A DNA stretch of 64,000 nt from Phlebiopsis flavidoalba (taxonomy: Eukaryota; Basidiomycota; Agaricomycetes; Polyporales; Phanerochaetaceae): contig JAOCPU010000020.1 in NCBI GenBank assembly GCA_035772785.1, positions 434,001 to 498,000 on the forward strand. Reading direction: 5' to 3'. Below are positions 1 through 13,616 of this stretch, one piece after another. Numbering within the stretch: position 1 is the first letter of the stretch; every line of letters starts with the position of its first letter. The notes under the pieces were generated by a model. The model was not told where the DNA came from. It did no database searches and saw nothing but the letters and a program-made list of their open reading frames with translations. A program made the translations under genes and the position numbers.

Positions 1-2900
1 GGAAGGAAAGCTGTCTGCTGCAGAGGAAGCCTGGCCAGCGCCGAGTATTTGATTATCGGGGTTCTGGAAAGAGGTTTTGCTGGGTCAACCAGATGTTGAC
101 GGCGATTGTGCTCTCTAGCCTCCTGTTCGAACTGCGTTGAGTTCAGCTTGTAGTTGAAGCCCAAGCTATGGGAAGCATTACTTTAGTGACGGGAGTACAA
201 ATGTTTGGTGTAGTATGCGTGCGTACCTGAGATAATTGATTGGGAGAAGGCGTGGCTGCCCTCTGGCTGTCGTTGATCAGTGTTTGACATATTTTTGCGC
301 GACGAAAACGGGCCTCAGAGTGTAGTCTTATGCGTCATGTAAGTGTTGGAAGCTGTCTTATATTCATTTTACACGCGGATATTGGTGACGTACCTTGCAT
401 TCAAACTGTCGCTGGAGGGCATAACCATAACAGCCACTCATTTGGTGGCTACGGCACAAATTGGCTGCTCCGCCCCAACATTTGTGTTTCCTGTCCCTGA
501 TCTCCTTCTTCACCGCTTTGCGTTTGCAGCACTGTATTTCTACGTTCACCACCGTTCATAACGTTCGAAACTCGCGGCTTGGAATTATGGGTCGCTTGAG
601 ACGTACCAAAAGGTCAGACGGGCGCAAGCCAAGACTCCTGGGTACCTCCAGTATTCATCATATTGCACGTATTGCAAGAGGCGTAAGACTCGCGAGGGTT
701 TGACAAACATGTCACCCCAAAAGCATGCACAAATTGAGAAATGATAGAGGGATGGTAACAGTGGATCTAAGCCGAGGTGAGCCATTCGCTCCACGTTTTT
801 TTTTGGTTTCTTTATCAGGTTGAAGTTTCAGCATAACGGGCGCTCACACCCTTGATCCATATAAGGCAGCTCACGTTTGTTGACACAGGAACATCGTGTG
901 TCACCTATCTCGCTCAAGTCCGGTGAAAAACGTTAGCGTGAGCCATGCGCAGTGTTTGAATTTGACTTCTGGCTCATCAAGTCTTAGAAGTAAATAAAGA
1001 TGCTCCCATGGTCGATGAGTTTGAGGGCGCCACAAGTCCTGGAGATGCAATTCACCCGCTGAGAACACAGCTGCCTGTTCTGGCTTGAGTCGAATCCTCT
1101 CTCCCTTGGTCACCGACTGATAGCAAGAACTTTTCAGCATCAAGATAGTTTACCACCCACACAGTAATGATTACACGCCCCTACAATCATTCCTCTGGAA
1201 GTAACAAGCGGATCTCCTTGCCCGCTATTAGTAACAAAATGGTCAGTCCCTCTCGCGTCAACAACCGCAGAAAAAGTACGAGGCTGCCGTCGCCGTCACC
1301 AGAGAAGCAAAGTCCAAAGCCATGGGCTTTCCGTTTCCGCACTCCGCGCATAACTTCGACATATGTCTAAGACAGCTATAACTGGTCGAATTGAGCAAGG
1401 AGCTTGTTGTATCAAGACTAGCTTTCGAGGGCTATCAGCACCGACATGGGCTAAGGAGTGCGCCATTACACTGCAAGAATCACAATGACCTCAAGGCAGT
1501 CGTATGGATGCAGCTCGAAGTTTTACCCGCTTCAGAGTATGTGTGTGATGAGAAGCCTATGAGGATGTACTTAAGGTTGTCTCCTAATTCATGTTGTTGG
1601 ATTTGCTTTTTTTGAGTGTGCCAAGTGACGGGAAAGTGGTTTTCCGGCTTGTACCAAAAGGGTGGTCACGTATTACATACAAATTTCTGTAGTACCGTGA
1701 TCCATGGCGCTTTGGTTCTCAACGATCATTTGTTAGCTTGATTGGTCAGATTCGCTTTCCTGTGAATCAATTATGTGGTGGAACCTGTCCGCAAGGTACT
1801 GTGGTCCTCGTGGATGGAGGGAGGACTCGTTAAAATAATTAAACCGACGAGACTAACACACAGTAAATCAATGGTACGATACCCATGTTGCGTCCCATCT
1901 TTAAACTTACAGGCTTACACTAGGGGGCTATTTCAACGTACTTGGTCGAATATTTGGACTATAGTCTACAACTAACCAAACAACATACGCTCAGTTTCGC
2001 CACAACTGTTACCTCAAAAGCCGTCTTCATCTCTGGCTGGACAAGGTGAAACGCAAAGATGTGACGAAACAGGTTCAAGAATACATCCAATGGTCCGTGC
2101 GCGCGTGTCCGAGTTTCTGCCGCAGAGAAATTTCGAATACGCGTGCGTATTGGGAAAACGGAGGTGGAATTTTGCTTGGGTATATGCCCATCGTGAGTGG
2201 TTTTACTTTGCTGATTTTATCAAGTCCACAATATTGTTCTGACGGTCCTGCGTTGCTTTTAAGTATGGGGGTTGAGGATCTCCAGTATAACCCTGACGGT
2301 ATCGTACATTCAGTTCAGGAAGAACTCGAGGTTTTCGCGGGTGTGTCAAATACAGGCGAAATTTGACCACAGAGGAGTTGTCTGGTCATGTTCTGTGTGG
2401 GCTCACCTTTACGGGCGAATCACCGCTCGTTTCAAGGTGAAGCTGTAAGCTGTGGTGACTCGATTACCCGTTGTAATTGTGGGCCATGGGTCCCTCATTG
2501 ACGTCGGGACTCGAGCTACAAGAGGGCCGTCCATCTTTTACTTCACTATACCGCGCAGCTCTTTGCCGCTGTTATTCCGGATGGTCCCGCAGTGTCTTTT
2601 ACATGAAACGACGACCTTCACTCGAAGATTTCGTTCAGCCATTCCGTTTGTTTCGCAGGTCCTAACATGCCCATCGGCACCAATGAACCGTGTGATATGG
2701 CCTTGCCAGTCTTTTAACGCTGCTCGAAGGAATACGCGTCCGACGGCAAAACCGGAGAAAGAGGCGGGCGATAGTTACCATGATAGCGGAAGCAGTGCCT
2801 TCACGTACTTGAACGGAATGTGCGCTTTTGATTTTACTAATCGAACCATGGGGGGCATTGAGAACTTATAGCAGAGCAAACCAACGCAGAATTACTTTCT
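1..2900. other. No recognisable gene
   Basis: I read both strands here and found no segment that resembles a family I know. Short open stretches exist, for example a plus-strand one at 2046-2366 and another at 2452-2871, but neither has splice-like boundaries, a repeated domain pattern or a matching continuation in another frame. The stretch could be intergenic, decayed repeat DNA or an untranslated region. Confidence 0.4.
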
Positions 2901-2979
2901 GGCGCAAATTGCTCAAGTATTGTTCCGATCTCATATAAAGCTTATGGAGTGGATACTCTTCACTCTTCACTCTGACGAC

Positions 2980-5380
2980 CTGTGCAAGATTGGTAAATAC
3001 ATCTATGGCCACTTGTGCTAGACATCCTCGGGGGACCTTGGTCTGAAGGGCGCGTTTGCTCGATTTGTCAGGTCGTCGCTATGGCCTATAAGCTTGTTTA
3101 CTCCATGTTTGTAAACTTGTGCTATTCGCGATGCTGAGAGCCGGTTCCTCGGTGACCCAGTTGAAGCATTTCATGAATGTCACAACACTAGAAGTACGCT
3201 GATGCGTTCAAGCACTACCTTTGGACATCCCTCACCAGTATGTATGTCTGGACATTTGACCTACCTCCCTTTGCAAGAGTTACCTTCTGATCCTGCATTT
3301 TGATTAGTTCAATCCTACTACCAATGATCAGATCGTTCGACAGCTTCCTCCCTCGCAATTCGGCCGCTTATATCACTGTATACGAGCCTATGCAAGTATC
3401 GTACATTAATTGGACTTTTCGTTGTGTCACAGAAGACCATCTCCAAGCTCGTTGAAGAAGCGTTGAAAGGACGACACAGTACGTGTGCTGGTGAGTCAAC
3501 TTACATCTCATGAGCTTGTCACCTTGTGCTTGGCTTACTGTGGAGCTGTTTTTTTCAGAAAGTCTCTATCGCGTTTCATGGGAAGAACTTCGCTTGCTTG
3601 TTCCTCAACAACAGCCAATCTCCAGCACGTCGTCCGCAAGCGATATACGCCAGCAAGGGCTCGACGCCGAAAACACGGTTACACGGCCCGGAGAAGGAGT
3701 TCAGCAAAGAAGTCATTCGAGGCCTTTGGTCAGCAACAAATATGAGATAGGCGGAAAAAACAGGTATTGAGTCGGAATATATCTTACTCCCTTACACGGC
3801 AAGCTAAAGGTCGTCTCATTCTAGATGTTAGAAATTGACGAAAACCAGAGGCCATCGCACGAATCCGTCAGCTCCGCAGTTTTGATGGCAACTATGACCG
3901 AGAGATGAAAGATGAATTACAAAAGAAGCTGAAGAAGGTACAGAATATTCAAACAATGAGGTGGTGAGCCAATTGAATGCGTTCGCAGCAATAATCCCAG
4001 TGACCGGAACTAACTCTCTGAAGGCGACAGAAGTTTGTTTCTGAGGTCCGATTTGGGTCCTCTGATGTATATCATAGAGTACTGAACGAAGACAGATCCT
4101 GTACGCTTGGACGCAGAAATTGCGTCGTAAACCCACAGACGTTTCTCATAAGAGGAAGAAGCTCACTAACGTGTAGGAGAACCCAATGGCATATCAGGAA
4201 ATATCTCTGTATCGGAGGCTGCATGGCCTTCCTCGCTGATTCACCTTCTTACTGACGGAGCCCGAATGCTCGGAACTGTTTTCGATGTACCTGAAAGGTT
4301 GAGGCATTGCTGCGTGATTATAACTCTTTGCATAACGAGAGGCTTATAGCTCTGTACAAGAAGTATACCCCCGTTCTTGTAATCTATCTTCGCTACCAAT
4401 CCTTTGAGGATTGGGACCGAAGGTCGAGAATTTCCCCCCTAGCGTTGCAGCCAGAACTTCCAGGGACTTGTCCGCGCGTTGATTTCGCCTGGTAATTTCG
4501 ACTCGTCCTGAGGCTTTTCTTGTGTAGGACTTCTCGCGCTGTATTCGCAGTGGTCTCTCCCCTCTGGTCGAACACGCGATGACGTCGCCCTTGTACGATG
4601 GCTCAAGCCTTTGACATGGAAAGCCGAAGACATTCTTGGACGGGTTGTCGGGTATTCAAACGAGGACAGAAGCAAGCGCGTTTTCAGTATTCCGGGCAGA
4701 ACATCTCTTAAAACTCGTAGGTGACGCACATGTTCCTACCATTCGATGTGGGCGTGGCTGCCCGGCAAAGCGTCGTTACCCCACCCGGGCGGTATTATTA
4801 TCAACGATATCATTGACGGGAGATATGGTTTCTACGTACGCTAGAGAAAACATAATACTATACGGATGCTTGTCGAGTACACCGTCACCGCGCGACCGTG
4901 AATTTAATATATATATACCTTTTATCCTGTCGATGCCTGGGGATGCCTGACCAGAGTGCTAGATCATCGCTGACTCGGTGCTGACCAGGCCGTTTGCAGG
5001 GCGCCTGGCTAGGCCTGATAAGGCCGTCAGAGTCCGTCATGCCTGATCATGTTTTTCCGGTTTTGCGACATGTAAGCGGTCCCTGAATATATGACTAAGC
5101 CCCGTCCCATTTCAAGGTGTTGGGAGGCTGCTTCGCTCGTCCGTCGACGGCCTATGCCCTTTTTCTTGACTTCTAATCTGCCACAGCGGACATGTGGGGC
5201 GTGGGCTCGTACACGCAATATCCCGCCTTCTCACACTCTGTCCGCAGACCGAGCGAGTGTGTGAGCGGCGGTGGACCCCACCCCCCCGCCACATAATCTA
5301 GTCGCCGTCGCGTGAACAACCACCGTCCCACTCCGTTAGTCGCCCCTGCAGCCATCCATCTCATAGAGATAGAAATTTTT
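2980..5380 (+). other. Scattered coding-like fragments, unrecognised
   Basis: Several short plus-strand pieces look more like exons than noise. One around 3420-3760 sits between AG and GT splice-like dinucleotides. Another at about 3855-3938 reads IARIRQLRSFDGNYDRE followed by a lysine-rich helix and then a GT. A third at 4307-4500 contains DYNSLHNERLIALYKKY. They are interrupted by stops and cannot be joined into one product without guessing. I do not recognise the protein. It could be a decayed or heavily frameshifted gene, or chance. Confidence 0.25.
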
Positions 5381-5399
5381 GGTCCCGGTGCTTAGTGTT

Positions 5400-6850
5400 G
5401 CCGCAAGGTGGAGGGTGGTTGAGGTACTCTCAGGTAACCGCACTGTGCCGTTACCGGTCGATGACCTTGAGGTGCCACCGAGGGTGACCTCAAGTGTATA
5501 AGCGCCTGGCGGCGAACTCCCGGCTGAGACGGTTGGCGATGCCGCGTGTGAGATTGGAGTGACAGCGTGGATCGCTTCGCTTCTGAAGCAAACTGTGACG
5601 ATGGACTTTTGAGGCAGAAACGTGGCTTGATCTCCGTTTTATGCGCGTTGGCGCAGAACATCGGCCCAGAGTCACCGGGTCCATTGCAGAGAGCAAGGAG
5701 ACGGATGTGCCGCATGGCTAGAGTATACTCAGTGAATTACTAAAAACTAGGTACTGTACGTTGCAATTTGTAAGAGCGCCGTGGATACCTCGTCAACATC
5801 ACTGCACCCTACCCTTGTAGCCCGATTATTACTGTACGAACGCAGAAATAACGGTGATATCTGCATGTATACTTTCAATATTATGGCATGGTGGGGAAGC
5901 GTCCTACCCAGCGGGGGCGTTGTGGCATGAGAGACGGGCGTGAGAAGCAGTGGTAAACCACAATGCTTGTGATTGTGGTCACTTTGTTGCAACCCGTCAG
6001 GTGTATAGCCCATGTTAAGGTGTGGAGCGCACGTCGACCGGGTGTGATCGCGGTGGTAACAGATATATTTTTAGGAGGTCTACCTTCGAAAGGTAACCGT
6101 CAACCTCTGCGGCAATACACTGCACCCGGTCTCTCTGATTCTCTTTGTCCTGACGCGCCGTGGGTGAATCTCGGAAGGGTTCATGGAGCGTGATGTGGGG
6201 CTCGAGGATTCGCAACCCTGGGTACGCGCTGGAAGTCTATCCAAAGCTGCTCATCACTCGCCCAGAGTCCGGTCGGGGACGCCTAGTCAACGCCAGCAAA
6301 TGGCGACAATGTGTTTTGCAGGAAATTCATGTGGCGAGAGGCGGGGCGCGACAGCAAAACAGGGTTGCCCCTGTGCTTTCGAGACTGCGACTTCGGCGTC
6401 CCTGTAGGCCTGGAGCTTCGTATGGTCGAGGTCCTCGGGACTCATATTTGTTCGGTATCGTGGATGGACTCGCACGCGTGATACGGCAGTTTATCCTTCG
6501 CGGTTCGTCCACGATGGTCCCAAGGGCAGTCGACATCTACAACTAAGTATATAGTCGAGCATCGGAGGTTTTTCTGGTGGCAAGTTAGTAGAATCGATTT
6601 CCGAATAGCGTTTAGAACTTTTCGGAGCCAATTTCCGATATATTGTGTGTAACAAAACCTATTTATGACGCTCCTGCCCGCTCCGGTCAGGGCCAGCCTC
6701 GTCCGCTTCTTGCAGCAACGGTGATGCCACGATCGCCTCATACACCAGCACTACTATCAGTGTGCGTCGCCTCTGAGGCACACTTTTACACTTTTGACTC
6801 AAAAACTCACTGCAGCGGGCAACGAGCCTACGAGTTTTACACCCCAAGAT
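5400..6850. other. No recognisable gene
   Basis: GC-rich stretch with open frames on both strands, including a 128-codon plus-strand frame at 6160-6546. None shows a known motif, a start context I trust or splice sites that extend it. I see nothing to name here. Confidence 0.35.
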
Positions 6851-6860
6851 GTCAACGAAC

Positions 6861-7377
6861 ATGAGTAAGTCGGACCAAAACCACCTGCCCTGAGTGCGCC
6901 GAGCCATGACCATCGCCCTCATTTTCGCCCGAACATCTGCAGTCGAAATCCGCCGTCGCCCGCCATGCGGACGTTTGACGGCGCGTACGGCCGTGGAGCG
7001 TGCACTCGGCTCGATGGGCTACGCCCTCGAACGGGTCCTGGCGGCTGTTCGACAAGCGGTTCTACAACAGTGCGTCGCCGTCTGCCATATGCACGCCCGT
7101 TAGGCTCTGACGTCGCGAGGGCAGTTGGCATCGTGTTACACGGTGGTCTGTCGTGGCATGTTCTTCATGCTCGCGTACATGCGGCCAAAGGCACTCGCTG
7201 GCACACTTTGCGGACAGCGCGCGCGTGGGCGCACGGAACCCGCTGCGCGTGAAGGGCCAGCGGGGAAACGTGTGTTTTGGGAGGCCGTTTGTTACCGCGG
7301 GGTGGATCGTCGTTGCGGTCACTGCGGTGGTTGCTGCTATTGAGGTTGCTCTACTTGTTTTGATATTTCAGGTCTGA
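6861..7377 (+). CDS. Possible small membrane protein, unrecognised
   Basis: A GC-rich plus-strand stretch ends in an open frame whose last 30 or so residues form one strongly hydrophobic segment (core TAGWIVVAVTAVVAAIEVAL) and stop at 7375-7377. A hydrophobic tail of this kind could be a C-terminal membrane anchor or a GPI signal. Upstream the open frame changes at least twice, and a good start codon cannot be fixed; the ATG at 6861 or 6906 is possible. I do not recognise the family. The adjoining sequence on the 3' side turns AT-rich at once, which fits a gene end. It may be a real short gene or a chance hydrophobic frame. Confidence 0.25.
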
Positions 7378-8613
7378 TAGAATTGGTGGAAGGGTAGGGT
7401 GATGGAAGATATACCTATGGGGAGGTTTAATTGCGTGGACGATCCAGTTATCTTACAGAACATTGGACAACTTGATATTAGTATCATACGAAGAGTCCAT
7501 CTCCATATAATAAATACAAAGGTCCTAATACACCATCTGTCGTTTCTGTGCTGACAGTCTGATGCATAAAGACGACTCTATTCTTCATAAAATCAAACTA
7601 TCATCACCAATGTAGTATTCATTGGTATGTCCATGAGCCTTTGCCCGGTGTATGCAGACGTTTGATCGATTCAGGATTCATCCGAGGTCGACTATCCACG
7701 ACTATTGCAACTACGACACATATGTAGACATCGTGGCCATATGCTTTCGGTGCATTGTCGACTAGTCACAATTATATCACCCTTAGGTCGTTTAATGATA
7801 CATTTGGCATCCCACCTTCGAAGAGCCAAATCTATGTGTGATTTTACATTCTTATCGTCATCATAGTGAAAGCCTAAGTCGTCTCCGTATCTCTTAAAGG
7901 CTCTCAGAGCTCAAATCCTCGACTGCCAATTTAGATATGAGGTGAGATGCCAATTTGACCGGTTTCACTTGGATCGATAAGATATTCTACGACAAAATGA
8001 CATTCACTGTCAAATAGTAATGTGTCGATGTAGGTATATATGATAACCGAGGTGAGGGCAAAGTTTCGATTCATGGCCGAATTTTATCAAAAATGCAGCA
8101 TTCGAATTTTCTGAATGATACCCTTCAATCCGGTGTCAATGCGCCCTTTTTTTGAAGTTGGGCAATTGACAATAGGGTTTTTTTGGTGTTTTCTGCCCTT
8201 TGGGGCACATTACACGCACAAATCAAGACAAATCACCGTCGTTTCGAGTTATAAGTAACTACACGTTTTTCAATGTATTCGTCATATATTCAGTCGAAAA
8301 AGGACCATGCCGCCCCGTCCGTCCGAAGCAGAGAGCAGGCGCTTACAGTGACGTTTGACGGTCACGGCTCGTTGGTGCGCACGGTCGGACGAATTGTTTC
8401 TCCTCGCTCGGGACTTCCCTCCACCATACCCAGCTGGAAGTGCTCACTTCCAGCCTCACCTCGACGTGGTAAGTGCTGCACTGACTCCGTCGCGACCAAC
8501 TGTCGCCCACGAACAACGCGCTTTCGGCGCCAATCCGGTCTGCGCGCCGCGGGTCACAGATTGCAAACGGGCGCCGCTCTGCGCACCGCCAACTCACCCT
8601 CGTAGCGACGCCC
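7378..8613. other. AT-richer intergenic region
   Basis: More than 1.2 kb without a credible coding segment, more AT-rich than its neighbours, lying just upstream of the Na+/H+ exchanger start. It contains short homopolymers such as T runs near 8148 and 8180. I see no clear TATA element close to the exchanger start. Confidence 0.5.
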
Positions 8614-11228
8614 ATGAACACGCCAGAGATCCATCTCCGGCCGCCTGCCTACAGGACCTCCTGAGGACCACCGAACGTCCCGTGCTGCTATCAGGGAGCC
8701 CTCATCGTTGCCGACGTAGCTGCGATCCCCATCGCGGTGAGGAGGAAGAGTACTGGGACTCGTCCTGGTCGCTCTTCGTCGATGTCCTCGTCTTGTCTGC
8801 TGCTCATCCTCTCATCGCTATGGACGTCATACTACCTAATCCAGATCAAGCGCATAAAGCTCATATCACGAGCGAGGACATTTGTCGCTTTTATGTGCGT
8901 GGGTGATGTGTTGTGGGGCCGGGTGGGCGGTGCGTCCTCGCGTCCGGGGACGGAATTGATAGTCTCGAAGATGCTTGCTGAGTACGTAGCGTGGTATGGC
9001 TCTGGTCCAGTGGTTTGGCGCTCCCTACATCAGCGCTCTGGTGCGTCGTGCTTAATGTGGAACAACCCCTTCTGACTTTTGTCAATCTAGACATGTCAAG
9101 CTATACCAATATATCGTACAACTTGCCTCACTGGGCCGACTTGGCCATCATCCTCAGACTTCTGGATACCGAGCTCAATCATGTCCGTCCGTGTGTGTGC
9201 GCATTGCCGCAGGCTATAATTCCCGCTGAATTATAAAGTTCAAACACAACAGGGAGGACTTCTTCCGTGTATTTTTGGCTCTATTCTAACACATTCGCAT
9301 TCTGGGGAACATGTATCTGCAGCAGTGGGCGTGCCGGGGTACGTTTTCGAAGTTTCGTTCACTGGGGGGGAGGGAGTTTCGTTCAACTGGAGACCAAGTT
9401 GACGCTTACCACACTTACAGCGCAGTGTCCCCTCGTCTACAGTCTGTCTCGTTTCCCTCGGCCTCGAATCCCGCTGGAACTCTCCCTGATTGAATGCCTC
9501 ATTTTTGGCTCACACTGTCTGCCACCGTGACCCTGTGACCATATCCCTTGGCGCATATTCAATCAGTACAAGGTCGACCGTGAAGCTCTACACCATCATC
9601 TTTGGAGAGAGTCCCTTCTTAACGATGCTGTCAGTATCGTGTATGTAGCGAGTAAGTCCTCTACTACACAGCTTTGTCGTAGCCCGGCTGAGTAGCCGCC
9701 AGTCCCTCATGTAGCGTCTACCAGGACACTGTCTGCAATTCCACCGGAACGTGAGATCTATGTGTCTTCCATCTTCCATGGTGATTGGCATATTCTTGCT
9801 CTCAGTTCAAGTGGTGCAGTTCCCAATGGCTTTGGGCGTAGTCTTTGGGCTGGCCATAGTTCGCTCATCCTCAAACATTCATCGCTGTCTCAATACCCAG
9901 GCATTGAGGGTCGTGCTTAGAGTTCGCCCTCCTTCTGCATACACCTGCTACTTCCTTCTCCAACGGGCTGTCCATGTCTGGCATTGTCTCCCTCTTGTTC
10001 TGCGGCATCACTCTCAAGCATTACGCCTACCACACAATGTCTCGCCGAACACAACGAACCACAAAATACATCTTTTCGACGCTGGCCCAGCTCTCGGAGA
10101 ACTTCATCTTCATCTACCTCGTGGCCTGTCGCTGTTCACGAGCCCGCCCGCCAAGACCAAGGTCACAAACTACTTCAAGCCGCTTTTTCGTCATCATCAC
10201 CACTGTGGCTGTCGTGTTCACGCGTTACGCAGGCTGTGTTCCCACTTTCGGAAGCGATCAACTTCTTCCACCGTCATGCGAGGGGGCTAGCGGACCGAGG
10301 AGCTGCCCCATTCGTACCAAATGATGCTCTTCTGGGCCGGCCTACGTGGTGCAGTTGGTGTCGCTCTCGCTGCTGGATTCAAGGGCGACAACGCGCAGAC
10401 CCTTCGTATCACGGTGCTCGTCGTCGTAGTCCTCACCGTGGTTACATTTGGCGGGACAACGTCGTACATGCTCGAGGTCCTTGGCATACGTACCGGTGTC
10501 GAGGATGACGCAGCAAGCGACAGCGACGACGAACTCTCCTCGCACGGGGCTGGTACAACTTAATGAGCCGACGCGGCAACGGACGATGGACAGGATACAC
10601 AGACGACGACGAGAGTTACATGGCTGCACAGCAAGCCGCGCTGCGCTCCGTACCCGCGGGCCCGTCGGGATCCACTATATGGACAGGCACCACGGAGCTA
10701 CAACCACCAGGCCCAGACGCCGGCCTCACCACTCAACAACAACACCATCTTCTCCGCCGCCTCGAGCGACTACGACTCGGACGTCGAAGTGCTCCCGCTC
10801 GCGACGACCGCAGGCGGCGACGTCTCGCCCAAACCGCGCGCCGGGCCCCAGCACGCCCGCGACAGGCGCGCCAGAGGACGGCAAGTGGTTCCAGGCGCTC
10901 GACGAGCGGTACGCTGCTCCCGCTGTTCTCGAACGCGACCGCGAGCCGGACGTTCCACGCGCGCCGGGCGCGGCGCGGCGCGTCGGGGGCCGCGACGAGC
11001 CGCGCTTTGCGACGCCCGGCGAGAGCGACGAGGAGGAGGGCGGACGAGGGCGCCGAGGGGTCGACCTCACGAGTGTCGCGGCGCGCGGGGGCGGGAACGG
11101 GCAGGCACAGGAGATCCCGCGGACGACGCCGGATGAGCACCGGATTGAGAGGGGCCTGGCGAAGTCCGATGCTGAGGAGGGACAGCGAGGGGCAGTCGAG
11201 GGCGGGGTCACCCGTAGTCATGTGCGTG
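8614..11228 (+). CDS. NHX1: Endosomal/vacuolar Na+(K+)/H+ exchanger, NHX1 type
   Basis: A cation/proton antiporter of the CPA1 family that exchanges luminal H+ for Na+ or K+ in late endosomes and vacuoles. Conserved pieces appear in the family order. A first membrane segment with QIKRIKLI lies near 8840-8860. The family's IECLIFGSTLSATDPVTIL stretch is near 9495-9545, and FGESLLNDAVSIV, whose Asn-Asp pair lies in the ion path, near 9600-9640. GIVSLLFCGITLKHYAYHTM is at 9978-10037, SENFIFIYL near 10095, and FWAGLRGAVGVALAAGFKG at 10330-10386. A long acidic, Ser/Pro-rich cytosolic tail follows to about 11.2 kb. The frame changes repeatedly, including at least three times between 10120 and 10320, and several residues differ from consensus where bases are missing or added. 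The start is the ATG before the PEIHLRPP peptide. The exact stop is uncertain because frames differ in the tail. Confidence 0.9.
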
Positions 11229-11609
11229 CGTGTGCTATATCATTTTTTATATCCCATTTCTTCTGCATCGTAGAGAAACTACAGTACCAATGGATATTTT
11301 GGACGTTTTGGCCACCACTGCTGAGCAGACACGCGGCGCTCGCTCGACCTCGACTTTTGAAACTGAGACATTACAATCAACGCCGGCGTCGGCGCTTATC
11401 CGTGGGGCGGCCTCGATGCTTACTTGCGCTGACAAGGTACCCGCGCCCGCGCCCACAGAGCACCGGCCAATGCGCGCCCACACCCTGTGAATGAGTACAG
11501 TACAGTGAGCACCGACTTATCAAGCAGTTCATTATGCGACGACCGGCTACGCCTTGCGACATCGCGCTGGGCTTGCGCTCGCTGACCAAGTGGCGGCGAG
11601 GCAGACGAG

Positions 11610-11616
11610 TATAAAT
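11610..11616 (+). promoter_or_regulatory. TATA box of the NAD(P)-binding protein gene
   Basis: TATAAAT lies 107 bp before the ATG at 11717. The stretch between is C-rich with CTACCACTCTCAACACA-like sequence just before the start, typical of fungal core promoters and leaders. Confidence 0.55.
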
Positions 11617-11716
11617 GCTGGAGGGGCTTCGAGCAGAGGCAGACATCAACTTCATCCTCATCCAACGGACACATTCACCTATCTACCACTCTCAACACAT
11701 TTTACTAACAGCGAAA

Positions 11717-13222
11717 ATGTCTTCCGCTCAAAAGACCCCTGTTCTCTTCCTCGGTGTGCTACCGGTGAGTGGTCTGAGCTGTGAAAGATGACAGGTTTAC
11801 TGATTGATACCATAGGCTAAAATGTCGGAGGAATAGGATCAGTTTCCTCGCTCGTACTTCTTCTCGCACACCCTTCGGCGAAGTCCCTGGAGATCACTGC
11901 GCTCGCGCTCGCGCGCACTGAAGGAAAAGGCGAAGCAGCTCCAGCCATTTGGACTGAAGACTGCCATTGGAACCATCCAGGACCTCGACGTTCTCGAGAA
12001 CCCTCGCTACGGCTGCCACAGGCACACATCGTTTTCTCGATTGTATGTGGGTTTTGGCGGAATCTCTGACGATTAACTGACATGATATTCCTAGATCAAC
12101 GCGGGGACGACGACGCGCACACATGGAGGCCATCCTGCGCGGCTTGAAGAAGCGCCACGCCACTGGCGACTTGCCAATCCTTATTCACACTGTGAGTTCC
12201 TACTTACAACACACCACGTAAAGAGACAATAACTAATTCATATTACAGTCTGGCACGGGTGTCTTTGTCAGCCAGGCAAACGGCATGTTTGCTACTGAGG
12301 AAGTATGGGACACGAGCAAGCCCGAGCAGTTCGAGGCACTCCCGCACGAGGCCCTGCACCGCTCCGTCGACGAGCTTGTTGTCGCTGCCGACAAAGAGGG
12401 TGAGTAAATATGACCCGCCAGATTTACACAGAGCTGACAGTGTCGTTTAGGTTACGCTAAGACGTACATCATCCTCCCGAGCACAATCTACTGGCATTCC
12501 GTCAAACCCATGATGACACGAGGCCGGAGTCCCAGCACCAGCACTCTATCCAGATCACCCTACGTCACCAAGGCGTTTCCGTCGCTCGTGGCCAGGGTGG
12601 CAAGGTTTTTCGGGCAAAGGCGCCTCGCTGTGGAACCACATCAGCAACGACGACAGTGAGTGCCTCCCTTGCACCAGCCAACAATGCAGCACCTAATCTT
12701 GCCATCACTAGCGGCGGGAGCTCTTAAATATCACAAATCACCGTATACGAAGGGGCGCCGTGACGAAGCCCGATAACACCGTCCCGCGCACGGCCGGGTA
12801 AGGGCGAGGGGGCCAACCAAGATATTACATTGAAAAGATTATAAAAACACAAGAAACTTCATCGACGACATCGAGAACGGCACGTTCGGCGTGGGGGGCG
12901 AGGTCTGCGATGAGATCGCGAGGCCACACACAAAAGGTCCTTCATGAGAAGGGCGTCGGCCCCAAGAGCCCTGAGGCGACGACGTTCACTTCTGACGAGC
13001 TCGTCAAGTACTTTTGGTTCTGAGGTCAGTCGGGATCTAAATCACTATCGAGGACTCGATGCTAATGTGGTCGTATAGTTTGTCGGCAACCTTCTTGCAG
13101 GTAGCAATGCCGTCGGTGTGGCCAACCGCTCGAGGGCCCTCGGATGGAAGCCGAAGCACACCAAGGCAGACTTGATTGCCAGTGTCCGGGCCGAAGTCGA
13201 GGCTGTTCTGAAGTCGCAGTAA
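11717..13222 (+). CDS. NAD(P)-binding Rossmann-fold protein (epimerase/NmrA-like)
   Basis: Probably a cytosolic NAD(P)-dependent reductase or epimerase-like protein of the extended SDR class; the substrate cannot be read from sequence. The N-terminus (MSSAQKTPVLFLG) is the start of a beta-alpha-beta dinucleotide fold, interrupted by an intron and a frame change where the glycine motif should finish. Then come SLEITALAR, FGLKTAIGTIQDLDVLE, a stretch ending HTSGTGVFVSQANGMFATEE, and LHRSVDELVVAADKEGYAKT with YIILPSTIY, which holds the family's Tyr near the active site. The end, NRSRALGWKPKHTKADLI...LKSQ, stops at 13220-13222. At least five short introns with GT/AG ends are visible. Frame breaks occur near 11830, 11900, 12500, 12600 and 12850. 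A TATA box and pyrimidine-rich leader support the start. Confidence 0.85.
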
Positions 13223-13616
13223 ACTGTCTGCATGGTATGGCTAGGTTCATTGGGTCTGGAAAGTCATCAGATGTATAATAGTCGTCAGTCGTAATGTCTA
13301 CTTAGTCCGTATATTTCCAGACTCGCGAGAGGGATGCGATATACTTGGTCCACTGAGGTGGCTGCCAATGTCAGAAGTCAGCACATTTCGTGTCACCTGC
13401 TTTCGCGACTCATCACAGTTTCAACTAAGAGTCCCGGTTAGAGTTACTTGTCTTACCCTTCGGGAGAATTGTCAATCTCATGGGCCGAGAAACGCGTGAC
13501 ACGCCGGAAAACGAAGCCACGAGAAGAGATGAGTGGTGAAGCATCTCGATTACTCGAATATAACCTAAGCAAAACAGTACACCCTGAGTGAACGAGGGGA
13601 GCAGGCGATCTATCGT
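13223..13616. other. Intergenic space between convergent genes
   Basis: Holds the 3' ends of the NAD(P)-binding protein (+) and the OXA1-type gene (-). No further coding signal seen. Confidence 0.6.

Noticed and set aside
10726..11221. Long minus-strand frames of about 160 codons opposite the NHX1 tail
   Set aside because: They lie in a very GC-rich coding tail where antisense frames stay open by composition; the plus strand shows the expected exchanger tail.
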